DNA of 64,000 nucleotides from Gammaproteobacteria bacterium. Lineage in GTDB: Bacteria; Pseudomonadota; Gammaproteobacteria; Ga0077536. A program made the translations under genes and the position numbers. Where the stretch lies: contig JACKNH010000010.1 of assembly GCA_024234975.1 (NCBI GenBank), forward strand, positions 70,998-134,997, given 5' to 3'. The notes below the pieces were generated by a model. It ran no database searches and was not told the origin of the DNA. It saw nothing but the letters and a program-made list of their open reading frames with translations. Positions 27,938-37,127 of the stretch are shown piece after piece; within the stretch, counting starts at the first letter, position 1, and each line of letters begins with the position of its first letter.

Positions 27938-28588
27938 TCAGACTGCTATCTGCCGGCCGAGCGCGGCACCCAGGGCCAGGATCAGCGGGCCCTGGATCAA
28001 TATCTCCAGTCCGCTCAGCAATACCAGGCGGCTGCCTTCGAGGTGCCAGCTGCGGTCCAACTCCTGACCAACCAGCACTGCGAGCTGTTGCGCCACCCGG
28101 TGCAGCAACCACGCCAGTGCGGCGATTGCGCCGAGCAGTGCCCATCCCGGAAACGGTGTTGCGCTGGTGGCGCCGATGAATCCGGTATACCAATGGAACA
28201 GCAGCGCTGTCGCCGCCAGACCTTGCGCGGGCAATACCAACTCGGCATGACGGCCAAGCCCCGGAATCCAGGGGAATATCAACGTCACCAGGAATACGAC
28301 ACCGACCAGATTGTTGAAACTCAAGTACCCCTGGACGGAAAGTTCACGCAATGACGGCGCATGCACCAGTCCGAACAGTGTCGGGTAGCCCAGCACTACG
28401 AATGAAACGATTAACATCGATCGCAGCAGAGGACTTGCGAGGATGTTCCAGTACCACCGCAACGCATCGTTCTCTTGCAGATGTCGCGCCAGACGGACTT
28501 CCAGCAAAGGTTCCAGCATCGCAATGATGCAAAAGCCCAGCAGCAGCGCCAGGATGCGCGGTTCCAGCAGTATTTCGCCGTAACTCAT
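27938..28588 (-). CDS. Integral membrane protein, unrecognised
   Basis: 216 residues with about six hydrophobic segments and no signal peptide or known motif. Its start overlaps the end of the YyaL-type gene by four bases (ATGA at 28585-28588), so the two are co-translated. Features seen: a charged loop LEVRLARHLQENDALRW after helix one, FNNLVGVVFLVTLIFPW in the middle, and a late loop GQELDRSWHLEGSRL. The coupling suggests a shared process with the thioredoxin-fold protein. No function is assigned. Confidence 0.75.
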   Translation of the reverse strand: MSYGEILLEPRILALLLGFCIIAMLEPLLEVRLARHLQENDALRWYWNILASPLLRSMLIVSFVVLGYPTLFGLVHAPSLRELSVQGYLSFNNLVGVVFLVTLIFPWIPGLGRHAELVLPAQGLAATALLFHWYTGFIGATSATPFPGWALLGAIAALAWLLHRVAQQLAVLVGQELDRSWHLEGSRLVLLSGLEILIQGPLILALGAALGRQIAV

Positions 28589-30657
28589 CCGGCCGCGCTG
28601 ACGGTCAATGCCGCCTGCAATTCGTCAAGCGATTGCGCGGGCGCGCTGCACGTCATGCCGCGACACACGTAGCCGACGATGTCGCCGCGTGGTGCTCGGG
28701 CCGCCAGTGCCTGTGGCAGCGTGTCGGCGGCGGCAGGAATCGCCAGCACCATCTGCCGCGGCAACGCCTGCGTGCGCAAGGCCTGTTGCCAGCGCGCGAG
28801 TGCAGTTTCATTGCCGCGCAAAATAGTCATCGCTGGCGGCGACAGGAATTCCTCCAGGGCGTTCAACATGGCGTTGTGCGACCATGGGTAGCGTTGCATG
28901 ACATCGGCGCCGGCTTTCAAGGTATCGCCAGCTGCGGCCAGGTAACGTGTATCGCCCAGCAGGTGGCCCAGGCGTCCCAAGGCCATCGCGGCAATGCCAT
29001 TGCCGGCCGGAATGGCGTCGTCCTGGAAGGCGCGTGTGCGCATCACCAGCCGCTCGTGGTCATGCGCGGTGAAGTAGAAGCCGCCGTTTTCGGTGTCGAC
29101 GAAATTCGCCAGCATGGTGTCGGCCAGTTGCAGGGCGAAATCTAGGTCCGCCGCGCGCCAGCGCAGTTCAAGCAGCGCAAGCGTGGCGTCGAGCAGGAAT
29201 GCATAGTCGTCCAGGTAGGCCGGCAGGCGGGCGCGCTCACCGCGACAGGTGGCGAGCAGACGTCCATCGCGCCAGAGGCGACGCTTGATCGAATCCAGCG
29301 CGCGCTGGGCGGCATCGCCCATCATCGTATCGTTGAGCAGCCGCGCGCTTACGGCCAACGATTTGATCGCCAGCCCATTCCATGCCGTAAGGATCTTGTC
29401 ATCGCGTGCCGGCGGAATCCGCGCAGCACGACTGGCCAGCAGCTTGTCGCTGGCGCTTGCGAGTAGCGATTCAACTTCGGCTTCAGGCAGATTCTGCTCG
29501 CGCGCGATGGTCGCGGCCGAGGCATGTACCGTCAGATGCCAGTGCCCCTCGAAATTCGGCGGCTGGTCCAGCCCGAAGCGGCGGCTGAAGCAGTTGAACT
29601 CACGTTCGTTCAGCAGTGCTGCAACCTGCTCAACTTGCCACAGGTAGTACTGGCCTTCCTCGCCTTCGGAATCGGCATCACGGCTGGAGTAGAACGCACC
29701 ATCATCGTCCTGCATATCCGCAATCATCCAGCCGGCGATGGCGCGTGCCGTGCGCTCGAATTGGCGTTGGCCGCTCAGCCGGAAGGCCCAGGCGTAGAGC
29801 GATAGCAACTGCGCGTTGTCATACAGCATCTTCTCGAAATGCGGGATCTGCCACCGCGCGTCGACGCTGTAGCGGTAGAAGCCGCCACCAAGTTGATCGT
29901 TGATGCCGCCGGCCGCCATCCGTTCCAACGAGTACAGCGCCATGTGCAAGGCCGCGGACCCTTCAAGGTCATCGGTGGGTCGGGCCGCCGCATGTCGCAG
30001 CAGCCGTTCGAGACTGGTGGGGTGGGGGAATTTGGGCGCGTCGCCAAAGCCGCCGTAGCGTTCGTCGAACGATTCCTGTGCCTGCGCCAGACCATCACTC
30101 AGTGGCGTACCATCGAGTGGTACCACGCTCGGGTTGTGTGAGATGCGGTCCAGCGTCGACAGTGCGCCGCGCAGCTGTTCGTTCTGCGCGTGGATTTGAT
30201 CGGGTTGGTCATGCCAGGCAGCGGCGATGCGCAACAGCAGATCGGGGAAACCGATCATGCCGTGACGCTCCTGGGGCGGAAAATATGTCCCGGCGAAAAA
30301 CGGCAGTTGATCGTCGGGCGAAAGAAATACCGTCAATGGCCAGCCGCCAGGTCTGCGTGAAAGCAGTTGATGCGCCGTCTGATAGATCCGATCGAGATCG
30401 GGGCGTTCTTCGCGATCCACCTTGATGTTGATGAACTGCGAATTCATCAGCGCCGCAATGGCCGGATCCTCGAACGATTCGTGCGCCATCACGTGACACC
30501 AGTGGCAGGCAGAATAGCCAATCGATAATAGAATGGGCTTGCGCTCCCGGCGGGCCAGCGCCAGCGCCTCCGGTCCCCACGGATACCAATCGACCGGATT
30601 GTCCGCGTGTTGCAGCAGGTACGGACTGGTTTCTTCACTGAGCGCGTTGGTTGTCAT
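28585..30657 (-). CDS. YyaL/DUF255 thioredoxin-fold protein
   Basis: 690 residues. The N-terminal 160 residues are a thioredoxin-like DUF255 domain with CHWCHVM (C51 and C54) after LLSIGYSA, followed by VDREERPDLDRIY and GGWPLTVFL. The rest is an (alpha/alpha)6-barrel as in glycoside hydrolase/epimerase folds. Homologues include bacterial YyaL and mammalian SPATA20; the reaction is not known. No signal peptide, so cytoplasmic. It overlaps the downstream membrane-protein gene and is divergent from lgt. Confidence 0.9.
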   Translation of the reverse strand: MTTNALSEETSPYLLQHADNPVDWYPWGPEALALARRERKPILLSIGYSACHWCHVMAHESFEDPAIAALMNSQFINIKVDREERPDLDRIYQTAHQLLSRRPGGWPLTVFLSPDDQLPFFAGTYFPPQERHGMIGFPDLLLRIAAAWHDQPDQIHAQNEQLRGALSTLDRISHNPSVVPLDGTPLSDGLAQAQESFDERYGGFGDAPKFPHPTSLERLLRHAAARPTDDLEGSAALHMALYSLERMAAGGINDQLGGGFYRYSVDARWQIPHFEKMLYDNAQLLSLYAWAFRLSGQRQFERTARAIAGWMIADMQDDDGAFYSSRDADSEGEEGQYYLWQVEQVAALLNEREFNCFSRRFGLDQPPNFEGHWHLTVHASAATIAREQNLPEAEVESLLASASDKLLASRAARIPPARDDKILTAWNGLAIKSLAVSARLLNDTMMGDAAQRALDSIKRRLWRDGRLLATCRGERARLPAYLDDYAFLLDATLALLELRWRAADLDFALQLADTMLANFVDTENGGFYFTAHDHERLVMRTRAFQDDAIPAGNGIAAMALGRLGHLLGDTRYLAAAGDTLKAGADVMQRYPWSHNAMLNALEEFLSPPAMTILRGNETALARWQQALRTQALPRQMVLAIPAAADTLPQALAARAPRGDIVGYVCRGMTCSAPAQSLDELQAALTVSAAG

Positions 30658-30803
30658 TGTTCTTCAAGCCGGCGGGATGGCGACCCGCAGGTTCGGGTCT
30701 CAGGCGCCAGTTTAGCAAGACCGGGCACCCGCGCCTAAGGCGGTTGTAATTCACACACCGTGGCAGGGACTGCGGGCATGGCCGCAGCCGTGGTGAATCG
30801 CGT

Positions 30804-30809
30804 TAGAAT
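30804..30809 (+). promoter_or_regulatory. Possible -10 box very close to the lgt start
   Basis: TAGAAT lies 9 bp before the lgt ATG, which would give a leaderless or near-leaderless mRNA. No convincing -35 box is visible, so this is weak. Confidence 0.25.
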
Positions 30810-30818
30810 GGCGGCCCC

Positions 30819-31619
30819 ATGCTGACCTATCCCAAAATCGATCCCGTCGCGTTCGAACTCGGCCCGCTCGCCATCCACTGGTATGGTCTGGCCTATGTCA
30901 CCGGTATCGCCATCGGCTGGTTGCTGCTGCACCGGCGGGCGCGCGCCGGTGTCATTCCGTTCACCACCACCGAAGTCAGCGACATGGTGTTTTACGGCGC
31001 GGTCGGCGGTGTGCTGGGCGGGCGGCTGGGCTATGTGCTGGTTTACAACCTGCATGACTATCTGGCCAATCCGCTGGCCATACTCAAGGTTTGGGAAGGT
31101 GGCATGTCATTCCACGGCGGTGTCATCGGCTTCATCATCGCCACTGCGCTGTACGCCCGGATGGTGAAACGCCCGTTCCTGTCGATCACCGACGCCCTGG
31201 TACCCATCGTGCCGGTTGGCTTGTTGCTGGGCCGGATCGCCAATTTCATCAAGCCCGAACTATGGGGCGCGCCAAGCAACGTGCCCTGGGCCATGGTCTT
31301 CCCGGATGCGCGTGCCGGCGCCGTGCCGCGCCATCCATCGCAACTCTACGAAGCATTCCTGGAAGGCATCGTGCTGTTCATCGTGCTGTGGATATTGTCG
31401 CGGCGGCCTCGCGCCACCGGGCTGTTGTCGGGGCTGTTTCTGATTCTCTACGGCGCATTTCGTTTTATCGTGGAGTTCGTACGCGAACCTGATGCGCAAA
31501 TCGGCTATCTGTTCGGCGGCTGGGTCACAATGGGGCAGATGCTTTCTCTGCCAATGATAGTCGCCGGGCTGTTGATCCTGCTGTTCGTGACCTTGCGTTC
31601 CAGGCCAGAGGACCATTGA
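30819..31619 (+). CDS. lgt: Prolipoprotein diacylglyceryl transferase
   Basis: Inner-membrane enzyme transferring diacylglycerol from phosphatidylglycerol to the lipobox cysteine of prelipoproteins. 266 residues, seven or so helices. Signature features: N-terminal IHWYGLAYVTGI, GGRLGYVL, WEGGMSFHGGVIGFI and the phosphatidylglycerol-binding GRIANFIKPELWG, then RHPSQLYEAFLEG and FRFIVEFVREPD. It is followed after one base by thyA, so lgt-thyA-folA form a tight operon. Several predicted lipoproteins in this window (52799-53767, 53764-56055, 61689-63881) would be its substrates. Confidence 0.97.
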   Translation: MLTYPKIDPVAFELGPLAIHWYGLAYVTGIAIGWLLLHRRARAGVIPFTTTEVSDMVFYGAVGGVLGGRLGYVLVYNLHDYLANPLAILKVWEGGMSFHGGVIGFIIATALYARMVKRPFLSITDALVPIVPVGLLLGRIANFIKPELWGAPSNVPWAMVFPDARAGAVPRHPSQLYEAFLEGIVLFIVLWILSRRPRATGLLSGLFLILYGAFRFIVEFVREPDAQIGYLFGGWVTMGQMLSLPMIVAGLLILLFVTLRSRPEDH

Positions 31620-31620
31620 G

Positions 31621-32415
31621 ATGCAGCAATACCTGGAACTTCTCCGTCATGTAAGAAACCACGGAACCCGCAAGGATGACCGCACGGGTACCGGTACGTT
31701 GAGCGTATTCGGCTACCAGATGCGGTTTGACCTGCGCCAGGGTTTTCCGTTGCTGACAACCAAGAAGCTGCATTTGCGCTCGATCATCCACGAGTTGCTG
31801 TGGTTCCTGAAAGGTGACACCAACATCGCTTACCTGCACGAGCATGGTGTGAGCATCTGGGATGAGTGGGCCGATGCCAATGGCGATCTTGGACCGGTCT
31901 ATGGCGCGCAGTGGCGTAGCTGGCCGGCAGCCGATGGCAAAGCCATCGACCAGATCAGTGAAGTGATCGAGCGAATTCGCAAGGATCCGGATTCACGGCG
32001 CCTGATCGTCAGCGCGTGGAACGCCGCCGAGATTCCAAAAATGGCATTGGCGCCGTGCCATGCCTTGTTCCAGTTCTATGTCGCGGACGGCAGGTTGTCG
32101 TGCCAGCTCTATCAGCGCAGCGCCGACATCTTTCTCGGCGTGCCGTTCAATGTCGCTTCGTACGCGTTGCTGACGCACATGGTGGCACAGGTTACCGGTT
32201 ACCAACCCGGCGACTTCGTTCATACCTTCGGCGATGCACATCTCTACCTGAATCATCTGTCGCAAGCCGATGAACAGCTCAGCCGCACGCCGGGGCCGTT
32301 GCCCGCGTTACGGCTCGCGCGCGAGGTGAACGATATCTTCGATTTCCGTTTTGAGGATTTCGTCATCGAAAACTATCAGGCGCAGCCGACCATCAAGGCG
32401 CCGATCGCCATATGA
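31621..32415 (+). CDS. thyA: Thymidylate synthase
   Basis: Converts dUMP and methylene-tetrahydrofolate to dTMP and dihydrofolate. 264 residues, the length of E. coli ThyA. Active-site Cys146 lies in LAPCHALFQFYV. DRTGTGTLSVFG, LWFLKGDTNIAYL, the RRLIVSAWN arginines and HTFGDAHLYLNH are all present. The ATG follows the lgt stop by one base, and the stop overlaps folA by ATGA. Confidence 0.98.
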   Translation: MQQYLELLRHVRNHGTRKDDRTGTGTLSVFGYQMRFDLRQGFPLLTTKKLHLRSIIHELLWFLKGDTNIAYLHEHGVSIWDEWADANGDLGPVYGAQWRSWPAADGKAIDQISEVIERIRKDPDSRRLIVSAWNAAEIPKMALAPCHALFQFYVADGRLSCQLYQRSADIFLGVPFNVASYALLTHMVAQVTGYQPGDFVHTFGDAHLYLNHLSQADEQLSRTPGPLPALRLAREVNDIFDFRFEDFVIENYQAQPTIKAPIAI

Positions 32416-32903
32416 CCGAAATCGTGCTGGCGGTGGCGATGACACCACAACGGGTGATTGGCGTGGATGGCAACCTGCCGTGGCATCTTGGCGATGACCT
32501 CCGGCATTTCAAGGCGCTGACAATGGGCAAGCCGGTGATCATGGGTCGCAAGACCTTCGAGTCCATCGGCAGGCCATTGCCAGGCCGACGCAACGTCGTG
32601 GTCACGCGCAACCGCGGCTTCGTTCCGCCCGAGGGCGTGTGGGTCGCGCATTCCTACGAGGAAGCCATCGAACTGGTGAGTGATGCGCCCGAGGTGCATG
32701 TCATCGGCGGTGGCGAGCTGTACGCGATGGCGCTGCCCACGGCCAATCGCATCGAATTGACCCTGGTTCATGCGGATGTGGCGGGCGATACGCGCTTTCC
32801 CGAGATCGATGCCGGACAGTGGCTGGAAACGGCGCGCACTGCGCATGCCGCTGATGCCAATAACGATCACGCCTTCGATTTCGTCACTCTGGTCCGCCGT
32901 TGA
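32412..32903 (+). CDS. folA: Dihydrofolate reductase
   Basis: NADPH-dependent reduction of the dihydrofolate released by ThyA. 163 residues. Substrate- and NADPH-site motifs include GVDGNLPWHLGDDLRHFK, GKPVIMGRKTFESIG and VHVIGGGELYAMAL, with the catalytic acidic residue in LGDDLRHF. Translationally coupled to thyA by a four-base overlap. The last 37 bases overlap the convergent glycosylase gene at its 3' end. Confidence 0.97.
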   Translation: MTEIVLAVAMTPQRVIGVDGNLPWHLGDDLRHFKALTMGKPVIMGRKTFESIGRPLPGRRNVVVTRNRGFVPPEGVWVAHSYEEAIELVSDAPEVHVIGGGELYAMALPTANRIELTLVHADVAGDTRFPEIDAGQWLETARTAHAADANNDHAFDFVTLVRR

Positions 32904-33433
32904 TTCACCGGCGCTGCGGGCCGTTGCAACCAACCTTCAACTTCACGCCAGGCAGTCAGCTTGCTGTGGAAACTGCGCCCCGCATGGGCCGGGCTGGTTG
33001 AAGGCAGCCGGAATGTCGGCAGTCTGCCGGACGCCTCGGGCAGCGTCGGCGCGATGCGTCTGCGCCAGACCTCCGCTGCCTTGCTGCCATTGAAGAACAC
33101 CGCCGATATTGCCGGATGCAGGCGCAGAAACCGGCCGAAATCATTCGCCTGAATCGTCGCGTCATCAATATCAGCATCGAGACTGGAAGGGCGATGGCAG
33201 GCCTTCAGCACGTCCCATAAGGCGATGTGGTGCTGCACCAGGCCTGCGCAACGGTCAGTGTATGGCGCAGCAGCCTGGATATCGAAAATTGCCTGCATGA
33301 TCGGCCAGAACGCGTTGCGTGGATGGGCGTAATACTGGTTTGCCGCCAGTGATTGCCGCCCGGGCATCGAACCGAGGACAAGAATACGGGCGTCGTCGCG
33401 TACGACGGGCGGAAAGCCGGTGACAGGTTGCAT
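32867..33433 (-). CDS. Uracil/hypoxanthine-DNA glycosylase-like protein (UDG superfamily)
   Basis: 188 residues from ATG 33433. The N-terminal motif LVLGSMPGRQSLAANQYY followed by AHPRNAFWPIM is that of the HDG (family 6) group of the uracil-DNA glycosylase superfamily, with DNA-deoxyinosine glycosylase activity reported for that group. A second motif, VFFNGSKAAEVWRR, and the C-terminal LPSTSPAHA correspond to the family's DNA-intercalation/active-site loop region. It would remove deaminated adenine (hypoxanthine) from DNA. The 3' ends of this gene and folA overlap by 37 bp. Confidence 0.8.
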   Translation of the reverse strand: MQPVTGFPPVVRDDARILVLGSMPGRQSLAANQYYAHPRNAFWPIMQAIFDIQAAAPYTDRCAGLVQHHIALWDVLKACHRPSSLDADIDDATIQANDFGRFLRLHPAISAVFFNGSKAAEVWRRRIAPTLPEASGRLPTFRLPSTSPAHAGRSFHSKLTAWREVEGWLQRPAAPVNQRRTRVTKSKA

Positions 33434-33467
33434 GGCGCCATCGTAACGGTGAGTTGTCGGCGACGCC

Positions 33468-33507
33468 AAAAAAATCACCGGACACATCGGGGGCGATGTG
33501 TCCGGTG
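33468..33507 (-). terminator. Strong leftward terminator of the sulP gene
   Basis: A perfect 14-bp stem, CACCGGACACATCG (33476-33489) and CGATGTGTCCGGTG (33494-33507), with a GGGG loop. Read leftward it is followed by a seven-T run (33474-33468 on the other strand). It separates the sulP gene from the glycosylase gene. Confidence 0.9.
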
Positions 33508-33528
33508 GCGCCCAGGGGAGTCAGGCAC

Positions 33529-35151
33529 TCAAGCTGCAGAAGGAGCGACAGCGATCCGGCAGCGGGCCAGCGCGCGTTGCACTTCCACATGGGGGTCTGG
33601 CAGGACGGTGGGTTGCAGATCAATCAGTTCCAACCGTATGCCGCGGTACTGCGCATTGGCACGGAAGTCCTCGATGATTTCGATAACGTCGCTGTCGATG
33701 TTCACCGAGCGAGATGCATCGATGATGACATGCGAGTTGGCGGGCAACCGGCTGAGCGTGCGCTGGATGCTGGCCTTGTTGACGAAGGTGACGTCCTCGG
33801 CAAGTTCGAGTCGGATGGTATGGTCTGCGTCATCGAGATCGGTGCGGACCAGGAACGGCTTGCGGTAGTTGTTGTACATCACGTAGAACACCGCGACGCT
33901 CATGCCGATGCCGATTCCAATCAGCAGGTCAGTGAAGACGATACCGACCACTGTAACGATGAATGGCACGAACTGATGCTTACCCAGTCGGTACATCTGG
34001 CGGAACAGCACCGGCTTGGCCAGTTTATAGCCGACCGTGAACAGGATTGCCGCCAGGCTGGCAAGCGGAATCAGGTTGAGCAAGGCGGGTATCGCGAACG
34101 CACACGCCAGCAGCAGCACACCGTGCATGATGGCGGACAGCTTGGTGCGGCCTCCTGACAAAATATTGGTCGAGCTGCGCACGATGACCTGGGTGATCGG
34201 CAGACCGCCAATCAGTCCCGCCGCGATATTGCCGACGCCCTGCGCCGCGAGCTCGCGATTCGCCGGTGTTACGCGCTTATGCGGGTCCATCTTGTCGGTG
34301 GCGTCCAGGCACAACAGCGTTTCCAGGCTGGCGACAACGGCAATCGTCAGCCCCATGATCCAGACCTGCGGATTGAATACCTGGGTGAAATCCGGCGTCG
34401 CGAACTGGCCGAGGAAACCGCTCATGCCGTCGGGCACTGGCAGCGACACCAGCTGCCCGGAGGCCAGAGCCAGAGTCTCGGTATTCTGGAACAGCAGGTG
34501 CATTCCAATGCCAGCAAGTACGGCCACCAGCGGGCCTTGAACGATACGGCTGAAGCGCCGCTGCGCGATGAACGGGTGTTCCCAAGCGAGCAGAATCAGC
34601 AGGGATACGATGGTGATAAGCAGCGGGCCGGCGCTGATCGAATCCAGCACGTACCACAGTTCCGACAGCGTGGTATGTCCATCCGGCTGCGCAAACGAGA
34701 GACTGCCTTCCGGATCGGCATCGTAGCCGACGGCATGCGGCAGCTGCTTGAGCATGATGATGAGACCGATGCCCGAGAGCATCCCCTTGATGACCGAACT
34801 GGGGAAGAAGTAACCGATGATGCCGGCGCGGGCGAAGCCCAGCAGCAGCTGGAACATGCCACCGATGACAACAGCCAGCAGGAAGACTTCAAAACCGCCC
34901 AGTTTCTCGATGCCGGATAGAACAATGACCGCCAGACCGGCTGCCGGACCGCTGACGCCCAGTTGCGATCCACTGAGGCTGCCCACCAGGATGCCACCGA
35001 CAATACCGGCGATGATGCCCGAAAACAGCGGTGCGCCCGAAGCGAGCGCAATGCCCAGACACAGCGGCACGGCGACCAGAAAGACAACTATCGAGGCCGG
35101 CAGATCGTGTTTGAGATTTGCCAGCAGATTCTGTTGTAGATGTTTGCGCAT
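33529..35151 (-). CDS. SulP-family anion transporter with STAS domain
   Basis: 540 residues from ATG 35151, chosen because GAGGAG precedes it by nine bases; an open frame continues upstream but without similarity. The membrane domain (about residues 15-410, 10 to 14 helices) contains PASIVVFLVAVPLCLGIALA, GSQLGVSGPAAGLAV and the later GLPITQVIVRSSTNILSGGRT. A cytoplasmic STAS domain (about 440-530) has HVIIDASRSVNIDSDV. Family members move sulfate, bicarbonate or chloride; the substrate is not readable here. No carbonic anhydrase gene is adjacent. Confidence 0.92.
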   Translation of the reverse strand: MRKHLQQNLLANLKHDLPASIVVFLVAVPLCLGIALASGAPLFSGIIAGIVGGILVGSLSGSQLGVSGPAAGLAVIVLSGIEKLGGFEVFLLAVVIGGMFQLLLGFARAGIIGYFFPSSVIKGMLSGIGLIIMLKQLPHAVGYDADPEGSLSFAQPDGHTTLSELWYVLDSISAGPLLITIVSLLILLAWEHPFIAQRRFSRIVQGPLVAVLAGIGMHLLFQNTETLALASGQLVSLPVPDGMSGFLGQFATPDFTQVFNPQVWIMGLTIAVVASLETLLCLDATDKMDPHKRVTPANRELAAQGVGNIAAGLIGGLPITQVIVRSSTNILSGGRTKLSAIMHGVLLLACAFAIPALLNLIPLASLAAILFTVGYKLAKPVLFRQMYRLGKHQFVPFIVTVVGIVFTDLLIGIGIGMSVAVFYVMYNNYRKPFLVRTDLDDADHTIRLELAEDVTFVNKASIQRTLSRLPANSHVIIDASRSVNIDSDVIEIIEDFRANAQYRGIRLELIDLQPTVLPDPHVEVQRALARCRIAVAPSAA

Positions 35152-35354
35152 TTCCAAAAACTCCTCGAGTACTTGAACCAGTGCACTCTGCCGGCGGCAA
35201 AGCCGCGACGCCGGGCGAGTGGCAAAACACCTTCGTACGACATGGTGTGTGCGATATGAGAGAAGTCTATGGAAATCAAAAAACGGATAAAGTGGTCGAA
35301 GTGATAGAAAATTCGTATCACATGACCCGCCGCGAAACTGCGCGGCGCAGCGGG

Positions 35355-35993
35355 TCAGATTCGAGCGGGGTGCTTTTCGCCCATGACACAGGCGAAAAAG
35401 AAAATGGCGTGGGCCAGATTTGGCGCGGCGGGTACCAGGTACCAGTAGTCGGTCGCGACGGGCATGACCGCGATTGTGATGGCGGCAGTCATCAGTGCCG
35501 GATTCAGCCACGCGACGTAGCGCGGGACGTCCGGCATTCGTCGTACCTGCCTGGCGAAAATCACGGATGCGACAGTTCCGGCCACGAGCACGAAACCCCA
35601 CATGGCAGCCAAGGTCCGATCGTCGCCAACCAGTACGGTAAACAAGCCCTCGTATTCCCAGCTGCGATCAAGCACGTTGCTGATCCGCAGCGCGGTCAAC
35701 AGGTGAATGCAAGCACCGACCATGCCGATGCAGATGCCCAACATCCGAATCCAACGTTCAGTCTGACCGGAGCGGCGTGAGAGCAACATGGCCGCCTTGT
35801 TGTAACCAATGGCGTAGAACGGAATGGCTATCACGCCAGCGGCACCGCCCAATCTCACCCAGTTCGGAGCGATGGGTGGCGCAATACCCGAACCGGAAAC
35901 GTGATTGGCGGCCACAAGCAACATCATGTCGCCGATGGTGGCCAACAGTGCTGCCATGACGGCAAGCATGGTGATGGTACTGATGCGATTCAT
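35355..35993 (-). CDS. Integral membrane protein, uncharacterised
   Basis: 212 residues with about six transmembrane helices (for example LAVMAALLATIGDMMLLVAA at the start). Charged loops RRSGQTERWIRM and ARQVRRMPDVPRYV separate the helices. No catalytic motif is seen. It may follow the upstream region on the same strand as sulP, with 203 bp between. No function is assigned. Confidence 0.7.
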   Translation of the reverse strand: MNRISTITMLAVMAALLATIGDMMLLVAANHVSGSGIAPPIAPNWVRLGGAAGVIAIPFYAIGYNKAAMLLSRRSGQTERWIRMLGICIGMVGACIHLLTALRISNVLDRSWEYEGLFTVLVGDDRTLAAMWGFVLVAGTVASVIFARQVRRMPDVPRYVAWLNPALMTAAITIAVMPVATDYWYLVPAAPNLAHAIFFFACVMGEKHPARI

Positions 35994-36301
35994 GACGAAA
36001 GCGTTGAATCCGGCGCGCAGGACGCCTCTGGAGACAACTCCGGTGTCAGTTCAATGCTGCTGCCGAGTAACAAATCCGAGAACGCCAATTTCAGAATTAT
36101 TGGAAAGGGTCCGCAGCCATGCAATGGCTTCAGCCTGCCTGACGCGGACGCTAATGTACTCCCTGCGACGATTGTTTTGCCCGAAAAATTCCACCGCCGA
36201 TTGCTAATTATTGCATCAGGATTCGACCGCGACGTCGGCCAGTCTCGGGCTGCACTGTTCAAGGGCATGATCGGTGTCCTGCGCCTGAATGTTGCCTGAA
36301 C
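35994..36301. other. Intergenic region without a convincing gene
   Basis: 308 bp between a leftward membrane-protein start and the leftward TerB-like stop. Short frames exist on both strands (about 80-90 codons) but none has a ribosome-binding site or a recognisable protein. It is slightly less GC-rich than its neighbours. Promoter elements for the leftward membrane-protein gene may lie here, but I could not define them. Confidence 0.5.
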
Positions 36302-36838
36302 TCAGCGCCATTTTCCTTTCGGTGCAAGCGTTGGCATCAGCGCCTGGCGTGCGGCATCCAGCAGATCGCTTTGCATTGCTGAAGGTGCGCCACTCGATTC
36401 GGCGACGCGTTGCATAAGCTCCAATGCCGATTGCGCCTGTGCCGGGGAACAGCGGTCGAGACTGGCGGCCATGACGGTTGCCAGGTCGCTGCGGACTTCA
36501 TCGCCTTTGCCCAGAAGGTGGGTGCTCGAAATCAGCAGGCCGGCAGCGTCGCGTTCGGATTGATGGAACTCATCCCGGAATACATTCAGCAGGGTTTGTT
36601 TCTCCTGCGAACTCATATCGCCATCAGCCTTGGCGACGGCGACGAGGAGTAAAGCGGTCATTTCCATCGGGTGGTCAATCTTGTATATCGGATTGGCATC
36701 GTAATGTTTGCGCCAGCGCCGCCGGCGCCGCCAGAGCCACGGGTTGAGCCCGCCGAGGTCGATGCCCATTTCGGCCAGTCGATGCAGGTACCAGAGCACG
36801 GTGACCAGACTGCCGAGGACCGCAAGAATGATATGCAC
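36302..36838 (-). CDS. TerB-like tellurite-resistance-fold protein, membrane-anchored
   Basis: About 178 residues from a GTG at 36838, selected because GGAGGG lies seven bases upstream. The ATG starts further upstream read through unrelated sequence. One N-terminal helix (HIILAVLGSLVTVLWYL) is followed by an Arg-rich patch (WLWRRRRRWRKHY), then a TerB-type helical domain (about 65-170) with EMTALLLVAVAKADGDMSSQEK, acidic residues of the kind that bind metal in the family. The domain probably faces the cytoplasm. No other ter genes are present, so a link to tellurite is not supported. Confidence 0.75.
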   Translation of the reverse strand: MHIILAVLGSLVTVLWYLHRLAEMGIDLGGLNPWLWRRRRRWRKHYDANPIYKIDHPMEMTALLLVAVAKADGDMSSQEKQTLLNVFRDEFHQSERDAAGLLISSTHLLGKGDEVRSDLATVMAASLDRCSPAQAQSALELMQRVAESSGAPSAMQSDLLDAARQALMPTLAPKGKWR

Positions 36839-37127
36839 CACAAAACCCTCCGTGTGAGTGATCGCATGTAGTGACACTGCCTCTGCGCAGGTGATTGTCC
36901 CGACAGGATGCGACGCATCGCACCGGGTATCGGTGTTCCGTGATGACGTCTTGAGCGCAATGGAATATGCCGGTCGCCACCCGCCAGATGGTGGTTCGCT
37001 GCGGGACTGCGCTTTCTTTCTTCTTGCCGGCAACATTGCCACAATAGCGCCGCGCAAAACAATAATTCCCGTGACCCGGAACCTGTCCGGGCCACGCTGG
37101 ATTCCACGCGTAACAAGGGGGAGTGTG

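Noticed and set aside
27922..27959. Inverted repeat CGGCCGG/CCGGCCG after uvrA as a terminator
   Set aside because: The loop is 24 bases, it overlaps the end of the neighbouring coding sequence and lacks a T run.
35990..36268. Leftward 92-codon frame in the gap before the TerB-like gene
   Set aside because: No ribosome-binding site, no hydrophobic or domain pattern; treated as non-coding.
36302..36838. Tellurite-resistance gene
   Set aside because: Only a TerB-like domain is seen; terA, terC, terD and others are missing, so resistance is not supported.
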